From positions 51,581-115,580 of the IMG/VR virus record IMGVR_UViG_3300023174_000084: DNA of 64,000 nucleotides. One strand, written 5' to 3'. Source of the DNA: a virus. The notes beneath the pieces were generated by a model, which was given only the letters and a program-made list of their open reading frames with translations, was not told the origin of the DNA and searched no databases. This document shows positions 37,430 to 46,786 of this stretch, piece by piece; the stretch's first letter is position 1, and each line of letters starts with the position of its first letter. Made by a program: the position numbers and the translations under genes.

Positions 37430-38794
37430 TTAGTATCCTAATACAAATTTAAATTGTTCAACACCGTCAGCACTTCTTTGGACACTTTCTCTATTCTCAA
37501 CATATGTCAAATAACCTGAGAATAATACAAAGTCTGGTGTGCTAACAGTTAATACGGTTCTTGCAGTTAAAGATGAACTACCAAAAATAGGAGCATTTAC
37601 TGTATAATCTCCTACTGTATTTATGAGCCTAATTAGGTTGGATGCTGCATCAAAACTTAATACCGTTGCAGTAAATGTAGCAGTTTCTAAAGAAGAACCT
37701 TGAAAAACTGTTTCATCTTCGGCAAAGAGGCCAAAACCTGGAGCAACTACGATGTCAGTAGTTGTTCTGTAAATGGTACTATTAGCCGGTGCTGGATAGG
37801 TACTAAGTGCGGTAGGATTAACCAACAATCCAACTTGCCTAAAATCAATGTCAGTTGGTAAATTACCAGATTCACTTGAATTGAATTCTACAGTTACCAT
37901 TGTATGGCTGGCGCCAAGTTCATCAATTGGATCATATCCGTGGCCACCAATAGGAGAAATTGGAGCAATGAAGGTTGCATTTGAACCTAGTGTAGAAGTC
38001 ACCGCTACGTTTGCAAAGGTATAATCTGATCCTGTGTTCGTTACAATGATATCGGTAATTTCACCTGAGGTCACACTTGCCGTTCCTGTTGCACCGGTGC
38101 CATCACCAGTTATCACAACAGTAATTTCGGCATTAGCTGGATCGTAACCACTTCCACCATTAACAACATTGATAACTTCAACATCACCATAACCTGCTGT
38201 TGTAGCAATAGGATTTAATGTTTCAACGCCAACCGGAACAGGAATCCAAGATGGGTCCATGAACTTTGTTTTGGAACCAACATCAATAGTATACATATAT
38301 TTCCATTTGTAACCATCGGCGCCTTTGTAAATGTTATTGGTGCCATAACTTCCTGGTTGAAAGAATGGTTCATCGGTGGATTCGGCATTGTTATTGTTCC
38401 AGAGGCACTTGAATACTTGGTCATATTTGTTACGCACATAAAACTGTCTAACTAATCGACCAATAACATTGAGCTCAAACATATCAACATCATCACGATA
38501 ATAATCATAAACAGTACCTGTTGTCCAGTCAATACGCTGAATTACTGGACTAATGTTTGATGAGTTGACCAATTTAGCCACAAACATATTCTTAAATATA
38601 GATTTGATGGCTTTTTGGTCTTGTGTAGGAGTTGTTGGATCTCCTTCATTTGGCCATGGCAAAACACGGGCTAAGAAACAATACATCGTGCTGATTGGTC
38701 TATTTGTACCAGATATTGAAGCCACAGGTGCAAAATAGTCCTGTTCAACCTGAGTTACTTTTGCATTGTATGTTAATAGATTTTTATTAGCCAT
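37430..38794 (-). CDS. 8: Baseplate wedge protein gp8
   Basis: The 454-residue protein is a T4-type gp8 (T4 334 aa). The N-terminal half carries the signature YCFLARVLPWPNEGDPTTPT, then WTTGTVYDYYRDDVDM, RQFYVRNKYDQVFKCLWNNN and KGADGYKWKYMYTIDVGSKT. Residues ~206-277 are an inserted GGSGY-type beta module and ~350-413 are a second insert of the VFQG type; these account for the extra length. The ATG lacks an obvious Shine-Dalgarno sequence but is preceded at 4 bases by AATAAATA overlapping the upstream stop codon. Confidence 0.93.
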   Translation of the reverse strand: MANKNLLTYNAKVTQVEQDYFAPVASISGTNRPISTMYCFLARVLPWPNEGDPTTPTQDQKAIKSIFKNMFVAKLVNSSNISPVIQRIDWTTGTVYDYYRDDVDMFELNVIGRLVRQFYVRNKYDQVFKCLWNNNNAESTDEPFFQPGSYGTNNIYKGADGYKWKYMYTIDVGSKTKFMDPSWIPVPVGVETLNPIATTAGYGDVEVINVVNGGSGYDPANAEITVVITGDGTGATGTASVTSGEITDIIVTNTGSDYTFANVAVTSTLGSNATFIAPISPIGGHGYDPIDELGASHTMVTVEFNSSESGNLPTDIDFRQVGLLVNPTALSTYPAPANSTIYRTTTDIVVAPGFGLFAEDETVFQGSSLETATFTATVLSFDAASNLIRLINTVGDYTVNAPIFGSSSLTARTVLTVSTPDFVLFSGYLTYVENRESVQRSADGVEQFKFVLGY

Positions 38795-38798
38795 GATT

Positions 38799-38806
38799 TA
38801 TTTATT
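38799..38806 (-). promoter_or_regulatory. Late-like octamer AATAAATA four bases before the gp8 start
   Basis: AATAAATA is fused to the stop codon of the 869-residue fibre and lies only 4 bases before the gp8 ATG. If used as a T4 late promoter, transcription would start at about the A of the ATG, giving a leaderless message. A chance AT-rich match is possible. Confidence 0.3.
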
Positions 38807-41414
38807 AAGCGTATTGAATTGCTACAAAAGTATTTGCATTGTCACCATCAATACTGAAGTATCTCAAGTAAGCTGAACTGGTACCAGACATAGTAAATGT
38901 GGTTGAATTGTCAGTTGAATTGGTTGCTGTGCATCCGTGTGTAACTGTTCTTGCCGGTCCACCAGTATTCGTCAACCAAACTTCAACAACTTTACCTGGC
39001 ACATAATTTGAAAGTGATATGGTACAATCTGCGGCAAGTGTAGCTTTAATTAATGATGTTGTTGAAAAATCAATTGTAAAGGCTGTCTGAGCACCAGCCA
39101 AAATAGTAGGTGCATAAATGAATCCTTTTTGTGGTGCCACAATACCAGTAAAATATACAGAATCGGCATTGAATGAAGCAATTTCATTAACAACATTTGA
39201 ACCCGTTGGTGTATTCCAGAATCTTATTCTAGAACCACGATTTGTGTCCGAATGATTTTCAGTAGCAATAAAATCGATTCTTGCATCACCAAATGGTGCA
39301 TATCCTGTAGTACCATATGAGTTACCAGCAATACGCAACAGAATATCATTGTTCTGTGTCGCTGTTGGTGCATCTACTGTACCTCTGGCGGCTCTACCAG
39401 CAATAATAGGATATGCTGTATTTGATGCCCCAAAAGAATCAATCAACACTCTAGCTGGTGTGTTTGCTTTGCTAGTCAGTTGCATCAACGTGCCAGCTTG
39501 TGTTGGAGTCTGTGAACTTCCTGATGCTGTGATTCTAAAGGCTGCTTCTGTTGCTGAGAAGTTTGAATTGGCTAAAACAACAATACCATTGACGGTTAGG
39601 TTTTTATTGACATTTAAATCTCTAACGACTGTGTTTGCATTATTAACAACTAAACCATTTGGTATAGTCAAACTTCCGTCTGAACCAAATTCAAATTGTC
39701 GTGCTGTGTTTATGCCATCTGTGATTATTCTCACATTAGAAACGGCTGTCACTATAGCAGTGTTGTTATTAGAAATTAATGCTGAATCATCTGTTAATGA
39801 GAGATAAACAGGTTCAGAACCTTTATTGAAATATACGCCACCGTTGGTACCAATGTATATACCTCTAGCGATACCATTAACTGAATCAAAAGATTGTAAT
39901 GTGATTGTGTCATCGTTGCTTCTTATAACACCTTCACCTGGTACTGTGAATGTACCTTCTTGATTAAAACTCCAGCTATATGGACTGGCATGTCTGTTTG
40001 TAACAATTTGAAAAATACCAGTAGTGTTTGCAGTCATTACAGATGGACTTGCAGTTTCTTGATAAATTCCACCGGCAGTATTGAGTGTAATAAAACCATT
40101 AACATTTAAATTACTTTCAATGGTATTTTCACTTATTGATTCAATAACATATGTGTTGGCTAAATCGGAATTTACTGTAAAATATTTTAAATGTTTGGTA
40201 CTATATGGAGAAATTTTTATTGTTGATGCTTTGGTTGTAGAGTTGTTTGCAGGAACACCATGAGTAATTGTTCGAACTGCAGCCGAATCATTATAAACAA
40301 ACAAATCAATATACTTACCAAGAACAATACCTGTATGTGAAACAACCAAATCACTAGTAACATTGGTCTTAACAATATTGGCTTGTTGATAGTTAAGTGT
40401 GATGGCAGTTTGTGGTGAAGAATATGTGGTTGGTATCGACATTGCATTGGCCACATAGGTTGCACCATTTGCATATACCAAACCATCAATTACTAGTGTA
40501 CCAGGAATATAAATGCTATTGTTTACTGTAATTGCAAATGTATTTGCAAGAGCATTGTTTGCTTTATTAAATGCACCAGCAGCTAAACCATTGGCACCAT
40601 TAGCAGCATTATATGCACCAGCAGCCAAACCATTGGCACCATTGGCTGTGTTGTATGCACTCGTGGCGTATCCATTAACGTCATTGGCTTTTGCAAAACC
40701 TGATTGTGCATATTGATTTACTGCGGTAATTTGAGTGTTTTGCCAAGCATTAACGCCTTGAATGATAATTGTGTTGGCTGATGCTGAATTGGCCGTGTTT
40801 GCAGCCAATTGTGATAGAGATGCAGGTGCAGCCGCAACAGTTTGTATTGAACCATCAGTAAACTCTAAACGACTTGAGTTGTTAAGTGTGATACCAAACT
40901 TGGTAATTTTTGCAATCACATTTGCCGTTGTTGTACCACCAGCAACAAAAGATACATTTGCGCCAGCTGAAGCAGTACCAATCACCAAGTTTCCGTCAGA
41001 AGAATTATCTAAAGAACCTGAAACATAAAGATAACCATCAAGGCGTTTTGTGGCTGAGTATTCTGGATCATTATAAGTTGAATTGTTGATACCCAAATCA
41101 ATATAATTGTTTGCATTGGTACCAATATCAGCTGTTGCAACATAGTCAGCAGAACCATTACCAGTTAAATTTTGTAAATTGGTTTGTAAAAATGTTTGGC
41201 TATTGCCGCTAAATTGTGCAACTGTATTGGTCAATAAAATTTCATTAGGTCCAACTTTTAAAGAATCGTTGTGAAACAAACCATCAGCCAAAGTTCGAAC
41301 GGTGATTCTAGCTGTTTCATCGGTTGATATATCTACAACAGGAATAATAGTTGCAGCTGTATTTCCATTTATGGTTGATATTATTGGGAGGTCTGATATT
41401 TTTACTGTTGCCAT
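38805..41414 (-). CDS. Tail fibre/structural protein (869 aa) between gp7 and gp8
   Basis: The head MATVKISDLPIISTINGNTA is a ISDLP-type fibre or baseplate attachment domain. Residues ~75-170 hold the GNGSADYVATADIG / YIDLGI / DGYLYVSG domain also present twice in the giant fibre. Residues ~230-280 contain ANGANGLAAGAYN repeats. Two similar domains (about 330-410 and 785-869; PGKVVEVWLTNTGGPARTVT) bear a YLRYFSIDGDNANTF-type end. No S74 domain or enzyme motif is found. It interrupts the T4 order 7-8, so it may be attached near those wedge proteins. Confidence 0.82.
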   Translation of the reverse strand: MATVKISDLPIISTINGNTAATIIPVVDISTDETARITVRTLADGLFHNDSLKVGPNEILLTNTVAQFSGNSQTFLQTNLQNLTGNGSADYVATADIGTNANNYIDLGINNSTYNDPEYSATKRLDGYLYVSGSLDNSSDGNLVIGTASAGANVSFVAGGTTTANVIAKITKFGITLNNSSRLEFTDGSIQTVAAAPASLSQLAANTANSASANTIIIQGVNAWQNTQITAVNQYAQSGFAKANDVNGYATSAYNTANGANGLAAGAYNAANGANGLAAGAFNKANNALANTFAITVNNSIYIPGTLVIDGLVYANGATYVANAMSIPTTYSSPQTAITLNYQQANIVKTNVTSDLVVSHTGIVLGKYIDLFVYNDSAAVRTITHGVPANNSTTKASTIKISPYSTKHLKYFTVNSDLANTYVIESISENTIESNLNVNGFITLNTAGGIYQETASPSVMTANTTGIFQIVTNRHASPYSWSFNQEGTFTVPGEGVIRSNDDTITLQSFDSVNGIARGIYIGTNGGVYFNKGSEPVYLSLTDDSALISNNNTAIVTAVSNVRIITDGINTARQFEFGSDGSLTIPNGLVVNNANTVVRDLNVNKNLTVNGIVVLANSNFSATEAAFRITASGSSQTPTQAGTLMQLTSKANTPARVLIDSFGASNTAYPIIAGRAARGTVDAPTATQNNDILLRIAGNSYGTTGYAPFGDARIDFIATENHSDTNRGSRIRFWNTPTGSNVVNEIASFNADSVYFTGIVAPQKGFIYAPTILAGAQTAFTIDFSTTSLIKATLAADCTISLSNYVPGKVVEVWLTNTGGPARTVTHGCTATNSTDNSTTFTMSGTSSAYLRYFSIDGDNANTFVAIQYA

Positions 41415-41417
41415 TTG

Positions 41418-44222
41418 TTAACCTATTAAGAGTATTTCATTGTCTTGAGTTATAATAGTTTGGTTGTTTTGTGTTACTAGTTCTGGATTTGAAGCCAATC
41501 CAATTGGACCATAGATGATTACATCTGTGGTTGATACTGTTCTTTGTACCGACATTAATGAATTGACTGTATTGGCCAAATTACTTGTTAATGTGATTGT
41601 ACCACCTTCCCAATCAACACTTTGCACCGTTTTCTCGGTATTATTGGCAACCAGAACTTTATCACCAGCAAAAACAATATCTTTTAATGGATACTGAGTA
41701 TTGCTATACTCACCATTATTGACAATATTATAAGAACCAGTTAATGATATTATATTTATGACATTACTTCCAGAATTTGCTGTGACCGAAGCAACATTTG
41801 CATAGGTCAACCAAACATTGTCTTTTAGAATTACGGTATTGGCAGATGGTCCAACAATGATTTCATCTACATCGGAAGCAATTTGAAATCCATTACTTAA
41901 AGTAATAAGAAGATTACTATTAGAAGCAATAAAGTTTTGTAGATTGGCACCAACCAAAGAGTAGAAATTAACAATATTATTACTTGCATTGGTCCATGTA
42001 GAACTCATGGTCACATAGGAACCTGTATCACCAGTATAATATCCTAGTGGTTGACCAGTTTCTAAAGCACTCTCTGATGTAAAGTCTACACTTGAATTAG
42101 ATTTCATAGCATAACGGCCAATTACTTTCATACCAGCTGGGTGAACCAGGTTTAGGAGTGTATCACGATACTTAGCAATCTCCGCTTCTAATGTAATCTG
42201 ATAAGTGAAGTTGTTGTAAATTTCAGATTGCAATACATCAAACGAACTTGGTTGGCCTGTAGTATCTAAGTATTGACCTTGACTGATAACCAGTCCGTTT
42301 AAAAATGTGGCAGTTGCATTGGCCGTGCCGTCACCATAATTAATTATACCAGTAGAACCAAATCGTGTAGCTGCATTAAATGTATTATATTGGGTTGATA
42401 GTTGAATAATTGTATTTACATCACCATCAATTTTAATTGGTGTACCAGAAACAGGATTAGCATTGTAATTAAATACACGCAGACGGTAAAGTGTTTGTAG
42501 TGGATCACCATTAGGTACCAAAACGGATGTTGAATCAACGGTAGCACGATAACTGGAATTAGCTACATCAGGTCCTTGATATACAATTTGGCCTGTTGTC
42601 GGTAAATCACCAATCGCTACGTTAGAAATTACAATATCTTGAACTTTAAGTGATACTTGTGGTGCAGCAATATAATCTTCACCTGGATTATTAATATTAA
42701 TAGATGTAATAGAACCTACACGATCCACAGTTGTTGAGAATACTGCACCATCACCAAGAATACCTGGAACATAGATAGATGCATTAGCGCCACCAGAAGA
42801 TGTGATTGTAAGATTAGGTAAAGCATCGGCTTTGTATCCGAATCCACCCAAAGGATAAGATAAACTTCCAGGTGGATAAACATAACTTATCATTGTAATT
42901 GAACCGTTACCATTTACTGCTGTCACATTGGCAGCTGCACCGAAACCTGAACCACCAGTAAAGACAATCTTATTATTTACCGCATATCCAGAACCCGCAT
43001 TGGTGATTTGAATAGGTGCAAGAATACCAAGGTTTTGTAAATTGCCTGTGCCAGTATCGGTAGTAAACAATGATTGTGCTGTAACTGTCGGTACATCGGT
43101 AATACCTCCTCCGGAATTTTGAACAATCAATGATGAGATAGGATAAGTTGTAAATCCAGTAAATGTAAACGCTCGAGCCAATGTATTACTAACATTTGAT
43201 ATGGCCGTGTTAGCAAAATTATAATCAGCTGCACCAATTAATACAGAAGCTTTTAATCCAATTGTGTCAATAGGAACAAATGCAACATTAGCAATGCCAT
43301 TTGCAGAAGGATCAACAGATGATACTTGAACAACTGCACCTGGAGAATTCGTAATATTAATTACTGTGTTTGGATTTTCACGATAACCATAACCACCTGC
43401 AACAACACCAATACGCTGAATTGAACCTGATGTGGTTTGACCTACAGTAGCCGTAGCACCGAGACCTGTATTTGAACTTAAACCACCATACACGATAACG
43501 GGATCACCTGGACGATACAATAATCCACGATTAGTTGGGCTAATTAAAATCTGGCTAATCTGACCTACAATTTTACCGGTATGTGGCATGCCATCTTTCA
43601 TCAAAACATCTTGGTCATTGGCATCAACTACACGAACTGTTTCACCTGACTGAAATAGTCGTTGAATATCCGAAACGAATAATTGAATTTTGTTACCGGA
43701 AAGAACAACAGCTTCAATCGTTGCAATTGATTTGCTGGTTTCACCAAAAATTCTGTAGTTAACACAATCAAAAAAGTTTTGATTATCCGAATCTAATCTA
43801 AGACTTTTTGCAACATACCATTTACCAGCAGAAGCACGCAACACGGCATCTTTAGTATAAAAGAATTCTACATCAGAATTAAATAGTGTTTTAAATAAAA
43901 ACTTAAATGATGCCTGAGTACCTTTTGATTGGTAGAGTTGTCGAGCAACTTTAGCAACTTTTACTTTATCAGCTAGAATATCTTGTGGAAAATATGGTAG
44001 AAACTCGTCATAAAAGTAATCAAGGAATTCAGCCGATGTTTTATCGATGTCAACATAGTTTAATATGTTTTTGCTTCTGTCTGTTACTTGACCTGTCTGT
44101 TCCATCCACTCATAGTATGCTTGTAAAAACAATACAAAATTAGCATACGCAGGATCATCCCGAACAAATTCAGGAAGTTGCGATGGTATGAGTAGTGAGG
44201 TTTTTTGACCTGATTCTATCAT
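41418..44222 (-). CDS. 7: Baseplate wedge protein gp7-like
   Basis: The 934-residue protein occupies the gp7 position between gp6 and gp8 (T4 gp7 is 1,032 aa). The first ~160 residues (LPEFVRDDPAYANFVLFLQA, YYEWMEQTGQ, and KGTQASFKFLFKTLFNSDVE) are strongly conserved among T4-like phages. The centre carries several inserted beta modules of the AGSGY/GGYGY type and one of the QIVYQG type. A helical ITLEAEIAKYRDTLLNLVHP segment and GMKVIGRYAM close the conserved part. The gp7 name relies on position and partial similarity. It overlaps gp6 by 4 bases. Confidence 0.78.
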   Translation of the reverse strand: MIESGQKTSLLIPSQLPEFVRDDPAYANFVLFLQAYYEWMEQTGQVTDRSKNILNYVDIDKTSAEFLDYFYDEFLPYFPQDILADKVKVAKVARQLYQSKGTQASFKFLFKTLFNSDVEFFYTKDAVLRASAGKWYVAKSLRLDSDNQNFFDCVNYRIFGETSKSIATIEAVVLSGNKIQLFVSDIQRLFQSGETVRVVDANDQDVLMKDGMPHTGKIVGQISQILISPTNRGLLYRPGDPVIVYGGLSSNTGLGATATVGQTTSGSIQRIGVVAGGYGYRENPNTVINITNSPGAVVQVSSVDPSANGIANVAFVPIDTIGLKASVLIGAADYNFANTAISNVSNTLARAFTFTGFTTYPISSLIVQNSGGGITDVPTVTAQSLFTTDTGTGNLQNLGILAPIQITNAGSGYAVNNKIVFTGGSGFGAAANVTAVNGNGSITMISYVYPPGSLSYPLGGFGYKADALPNLTITSSGGANASIYVPGILGDGAVFSTTVDRVGSITSININNPGEDYIAAPQVSLKVQDIVISNVAIGDLPTTGQIVYQGPDVANSSYRATVDSTSVLVPNGDPLQTLYRLRVFNYNANPVSGTPIKIDGDVNTIIQLSTQYNTFNAATRFGSTGIINYGDGTANATATFLNGLVISQGQYLDTTGQPSSFDVLQSEIYNNFTYQITLEAEIAKYRDTLLNLVHPAGMKVIGRYAMKSNSSVDFTSESALETGQPLGYYTGDTGSYVTMSSTWTNASNNIVNFYSLVGANLQNFIASNSNLLITLSNGFQIASDVDEIIVGPSANTVILKDNVWLTYANVASVTANSGSNVINIISLTGSYNIVNNGEYSNTQYPLKDIVFAGDKVLVANNTEKTVQSVDWEGGTITLTSNLANTVNSLMSVQRTVSTTDVIIYGPIGLASNPELVTQNNQTIITQDNEILLIG

Positions 44223-46294
44223 GTTTTGGCCGTAACATTAACGGTGATTGCTGTTACATCATACGGATCGATTGTAATGATTCGATTGTAAGTGGATGAA
44301 ACAATGGAAGTAGTTGGTGTTGTGGTGACTGCAAGACGACCAAAAGTATCATCTACTCCAATTGGACTAAACGAATTCAAAGTGATAACACCTTCTTGAT
44401 AATCGATTGTACCAATATTCGAATTGAAAATATTCTTGACGTTGTTCGTATCGTAGTAGTAACTTCTCAATGTACCATAACGACCTTCAAGATTTACAAT
44501 AGCTGCACCAAGTTGGCCTGTCGTATCACCATCAGCAGGCGTAATTGTTGCTATTGCACTGGTGTAACCATTTCCTGGTGTATCTACTGTGATACTTTGA
44601 ATTGTGCCACCAGAAATGACAGCTGTTGCTGTTGCACCTGTGCCATCACCCAATATGGTAACTGTAGGTGGTGATTGATAACCAAAACCAGGATTTAAAA
44701 CAGCCAAACTTTCAACACCGTTGGTAGTTGATGGCACTTCTTCAATGTAAACGCCGTCAACAATATTAGCTAAATTTTGCGGATCTCTAAACTGTAACGC
44801 TGGTGAACTACTTGTACCGGACAAATATCTTCCTGCCTGTAATGAAGAATTATAATACAGTTTATATGTTGTTGGTATTGTTAAGTTAGGTAAAAACTTC
44901 TTTTGTAATTTTAAATCAAACTCACTAGTAATCACAGCAGAACTATAAGTTTGTACCGTATTCAACAAGTCATAAGTATTGAATGTTGAATTAAATGTAT
45001 TGAGTGTATTGTTACCAAAGGTTTGAATGGCTGATTTTATGCCGGCAGCCAATTGTGTGGCTGTCTGAGTTGTTTTGGTTGGATCATAAACCACATTAAC
45101 ATTAAGTTGTATATATGTGTAATCGGGATCAACAATCGTAGGTGTAACAGTCAAAACAGAGATTGGTTTTAAAATTTCTTCAGTAATTCGTTGTTTTTGC
45201 ACCTGCGTTAACGTAAATGCTCCTGTTGGTTTTAAAGAAACAAACACTTGACCATAAACCGGCGGAACATTTTCTTCTCCACCCCATACATTAACTGCAT
45301 CAAACTGTAAACCTAAATTGTTTTGTTGAATGGCGGTAATGTAATCGTTCTTATTAACTGCACGATTTTGTGCTGAATAAGATTTTGGTGCTTGAAACTT
45401 GATAGATTCAATGGTTTCTTTTTCATTGCCTGATGTTGCAGAAGTAACAGGAAATACTGATGTGTTTGAATAACCAACAATTGTGTCCATTAATACAAAA
45501 TTGTTTGCACCGGCGGCCAATGTTCCAGAAGTAACTACATATGAAACGATGACAATATTACCATCAACAAGTTGTTTACCAATTACACCATCACCAAAAT
45601 AAATCTCATAAGTGTTATTCAAACTCTCTTGTAAAAAATATACTTTTGAATCACTAGTCACAGAAAGAAAATCGGTGGCCAAAGTATATACATCACTGGC
45701 TGCATTTGAAGAAGATTGTTGAACAATGACCGTAATGGTTGATGTATCAACATTCTCATCAGGTATTTCAAATGTATATGAAGGATTATTAATAGAATCA
45801 ACAGTAAAATTAAGTGTTGTGGCCAAACCTTGTTTTAAAGTAATATTATTAAAGTTAACTACACCACTTACTGTGTTTTCGGTATAAGCATCTGCCGTTA
45901 CAAAATTATAGTTTATGCCATCGATGGCTTCTGACATGAAAGAAGTAAATTTTGGTAACGTTAATGATGATTGAATCACACCATTAACTCGTAAATTGAT
46001 GGTGGCTGTAGGCGCAACGGCAGAACGAGGTGTATAATTTAACATTTTTGCTTGAGATACGACAGAACCTCGCTGAATAGCTGTATCTAAGAACATCTCA
46101 TTACCTACCATATTGAGGTAATAAGCATTGTATTGTGTATTGTAAGCAAGAATGTCTAATAGAGTAGAAAGTGCAGAACCTTCATAATTATAATCTTTTA
46201 ACACATCTTGAGATTGTAGATATGTTTTAAGGTTATTTTTTATTGTATTAAAATCCAAATCGGTCATTTGGATATTCGAATTTGCGCCTGCCAT
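44219..46294 (-). CDS. 6: Baseplate wedge protein gp6 (baseplate J-like)
   Basis: The 691-residue protein is gp6 (T4 660 aa), which dimerises to form the inner iris of the baseplate. Signatures: SALSTLLDILAYNTQYNAYY (41-60) with LNMVGNEMFLDTAIQRGSVV, AKMLNYTPRSAVAPTATINL, and IKFQAPKSYSAQNRAVNKND (about 302-321). Residues 531-590 hold a GFGY/GNGY beta module with DGTGATATAVISGG absent from T4. It abuts gp25 (1 base apart) as in T4's 25-6 pair, reading in the same direction. Confidence 0.95.
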   Translation of the reverse strand: MAGANSNIQMTDLDFNTIKNNLKTYLQSQDVLKDYNYEGSALSTLLDILAYNTQYNAYYLNMVGNEMFLDTAIQRGSVVSQAKMLNYTPRSAVAPTATINLRVNGVIQSSLTLPKFTSFMSEAIDGINYNFVTADAYTENTVSGVVNFNNITLKQGLATTLNFTVDSINNPSYTFEIPDENVDTSTITVIVQQSSSNAASDVYTLATDFLSVTSDSKVYFLQESLNNTYEIYFGDGVIGKQLVDGNIVIVSYVVTSGTLAAGANNFVLMDTIVGYSNTSVFPVTSATSGNEKETIESIKFQAPKSYSAQNRAVNKNDYITAIQQNNLGLQFDAVNVWGGEENVPPVYGQVFVSLKPTGAFTLTQVQKQRITEEILKPISVLTVTPTIVDPDYTYIQLNVNVVYDPTKTTQTATQLAAGIKSAIQTFGNNTLNTFNSTFNTYDLLNTVQTYSSAVITSEFDLKLQKKFLPNLTIPTTYKLYYNSSLQAGRYLSGTSSSPALQFRDPQNLANIVDGVYIEEVPSTTNGVESLAVLNPGFGYQSPPTVTILGDGTGATATAVISGGTIQSITVDTPGNGYTSAIATITPADGDTTGQLGAAIVNLEGRYGTLRSYYYDTNNVKNIFNSNIGTIDYQEGVITLNSFSPIGVDDTFGRLAVTTTPTTSIVSSTYNRIITIDPYDVTAITVNVTAKT
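44525..44704 (-). other. GxGY beta-module insert within gp6
   Basis: Residues 531-590 of gp6 read NPGFGYQSPPTVTI, then DGTGATATAVISGG, then TPGNGY. The same order (GGSGY, strand, DGTGAT-A-V-GG, second GxGY) occurs in gp8 at 206-277 and in the DUF4815 protein at about 1860-1940, with looser copies in gp7. It looks like a transferable surface domain. Confidence 0.65.
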
Positions 46295-46295
46295 T

Positions 46296-46691
46296 TTATC
46301 TATTTCTCTCTAAAAGTAAGGTTACAGTTGTCGGTAATGTGGCATTCTCAATATAAAAACTGAGATAAACATTATATGCATTATTATCCGGTAAAGGAGT
46401 AACGATCACTTGATCTACACGAGCTCTCGGCTCATAGTTATCAATCATTGTAATAATTTCTCTCTCCAATGAAGTTGCTGTTAATGGAGATACCAATTCA
46501 AACAATAATGCGTTGAGATTTGAACCTAAATCTGGATTAAAAGGTCTTTCGAAATGATTAGTCAACAACAGATTTCTAATAGAACGAATAACCGCTTGGT
46601 CATCATAACTTAATGCGACATCCGCCGTTACCGGTTTCTTAGTAAAGGTAAAGTCGATGTCGGAATATATTTTTGTTATTGTAGTTGCCAT
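46296..46691 (-). CDS. 25: Baseplate wedge protein gp25
   Basis: The 131-residue protein is gp25 (T4 132 aa), the conserved lysozyme-like-named wedge core protein that starts sheath polymerisation. The signature NLLLTNHFERPFNPDLGSNL (43-62) and IDNYEPRARVDQVIVTP (103-119) are clear, including the EPR motif. The start ATG 46691 has an abutting AAGAAG but no ordinary ribosome site, and AATAAATA lies 5 bases upstream. It is 95 bases from the fibre gene upstream. Confidence 0.96.
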   Translation of the reverse strand: MATTITKIYSDIDFTFTKKPVTADVALSYDDQAVIRSIRNLLLTNHFERPFNPDLGSNLNALLFELVSPLTATSLEREIITMIDNYEPRARVDQVIVTPLPDNNAYNVYLSFYIENATLPTTVTLLLERNR

Positions 46692-46696
46692 CTTCT

Positions 46697-46704
46697 TATT
46701 TATT
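46697..46704 (-). promoter_or_regulatory. Late-like octamer AATAAATA five bases before gp25
   Basis: The octamer lies in a rare 95-base gap, the place expected for a promoter, yet only 5 bases from the ATG. Use as a T4-type late promoter would give a transcript starting on the initiation codon. The rest of the gap is AT-rich with a weak AAAATT/AATTTT hairpin just after the fibre stop. Confidence 0.35.
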
Positions 46705-46786
46705 CTGCTCTAGGAGTAAAATCGCTTTTTTAGTATTTGAAATTGACGCAAAAAATTTTTGGGCCGGAACGCAAAATTTCGAATTT

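Noticed and set aside
46692-46786. Possible noncoding RNA or attachment site in the 95-base gap between gp25 and a fibre gene
   Set aside because: The gap holds only AT-rich sequence with a weak AAAATT hairpin and an octamer-like element; no stable fold or repeat supports more.
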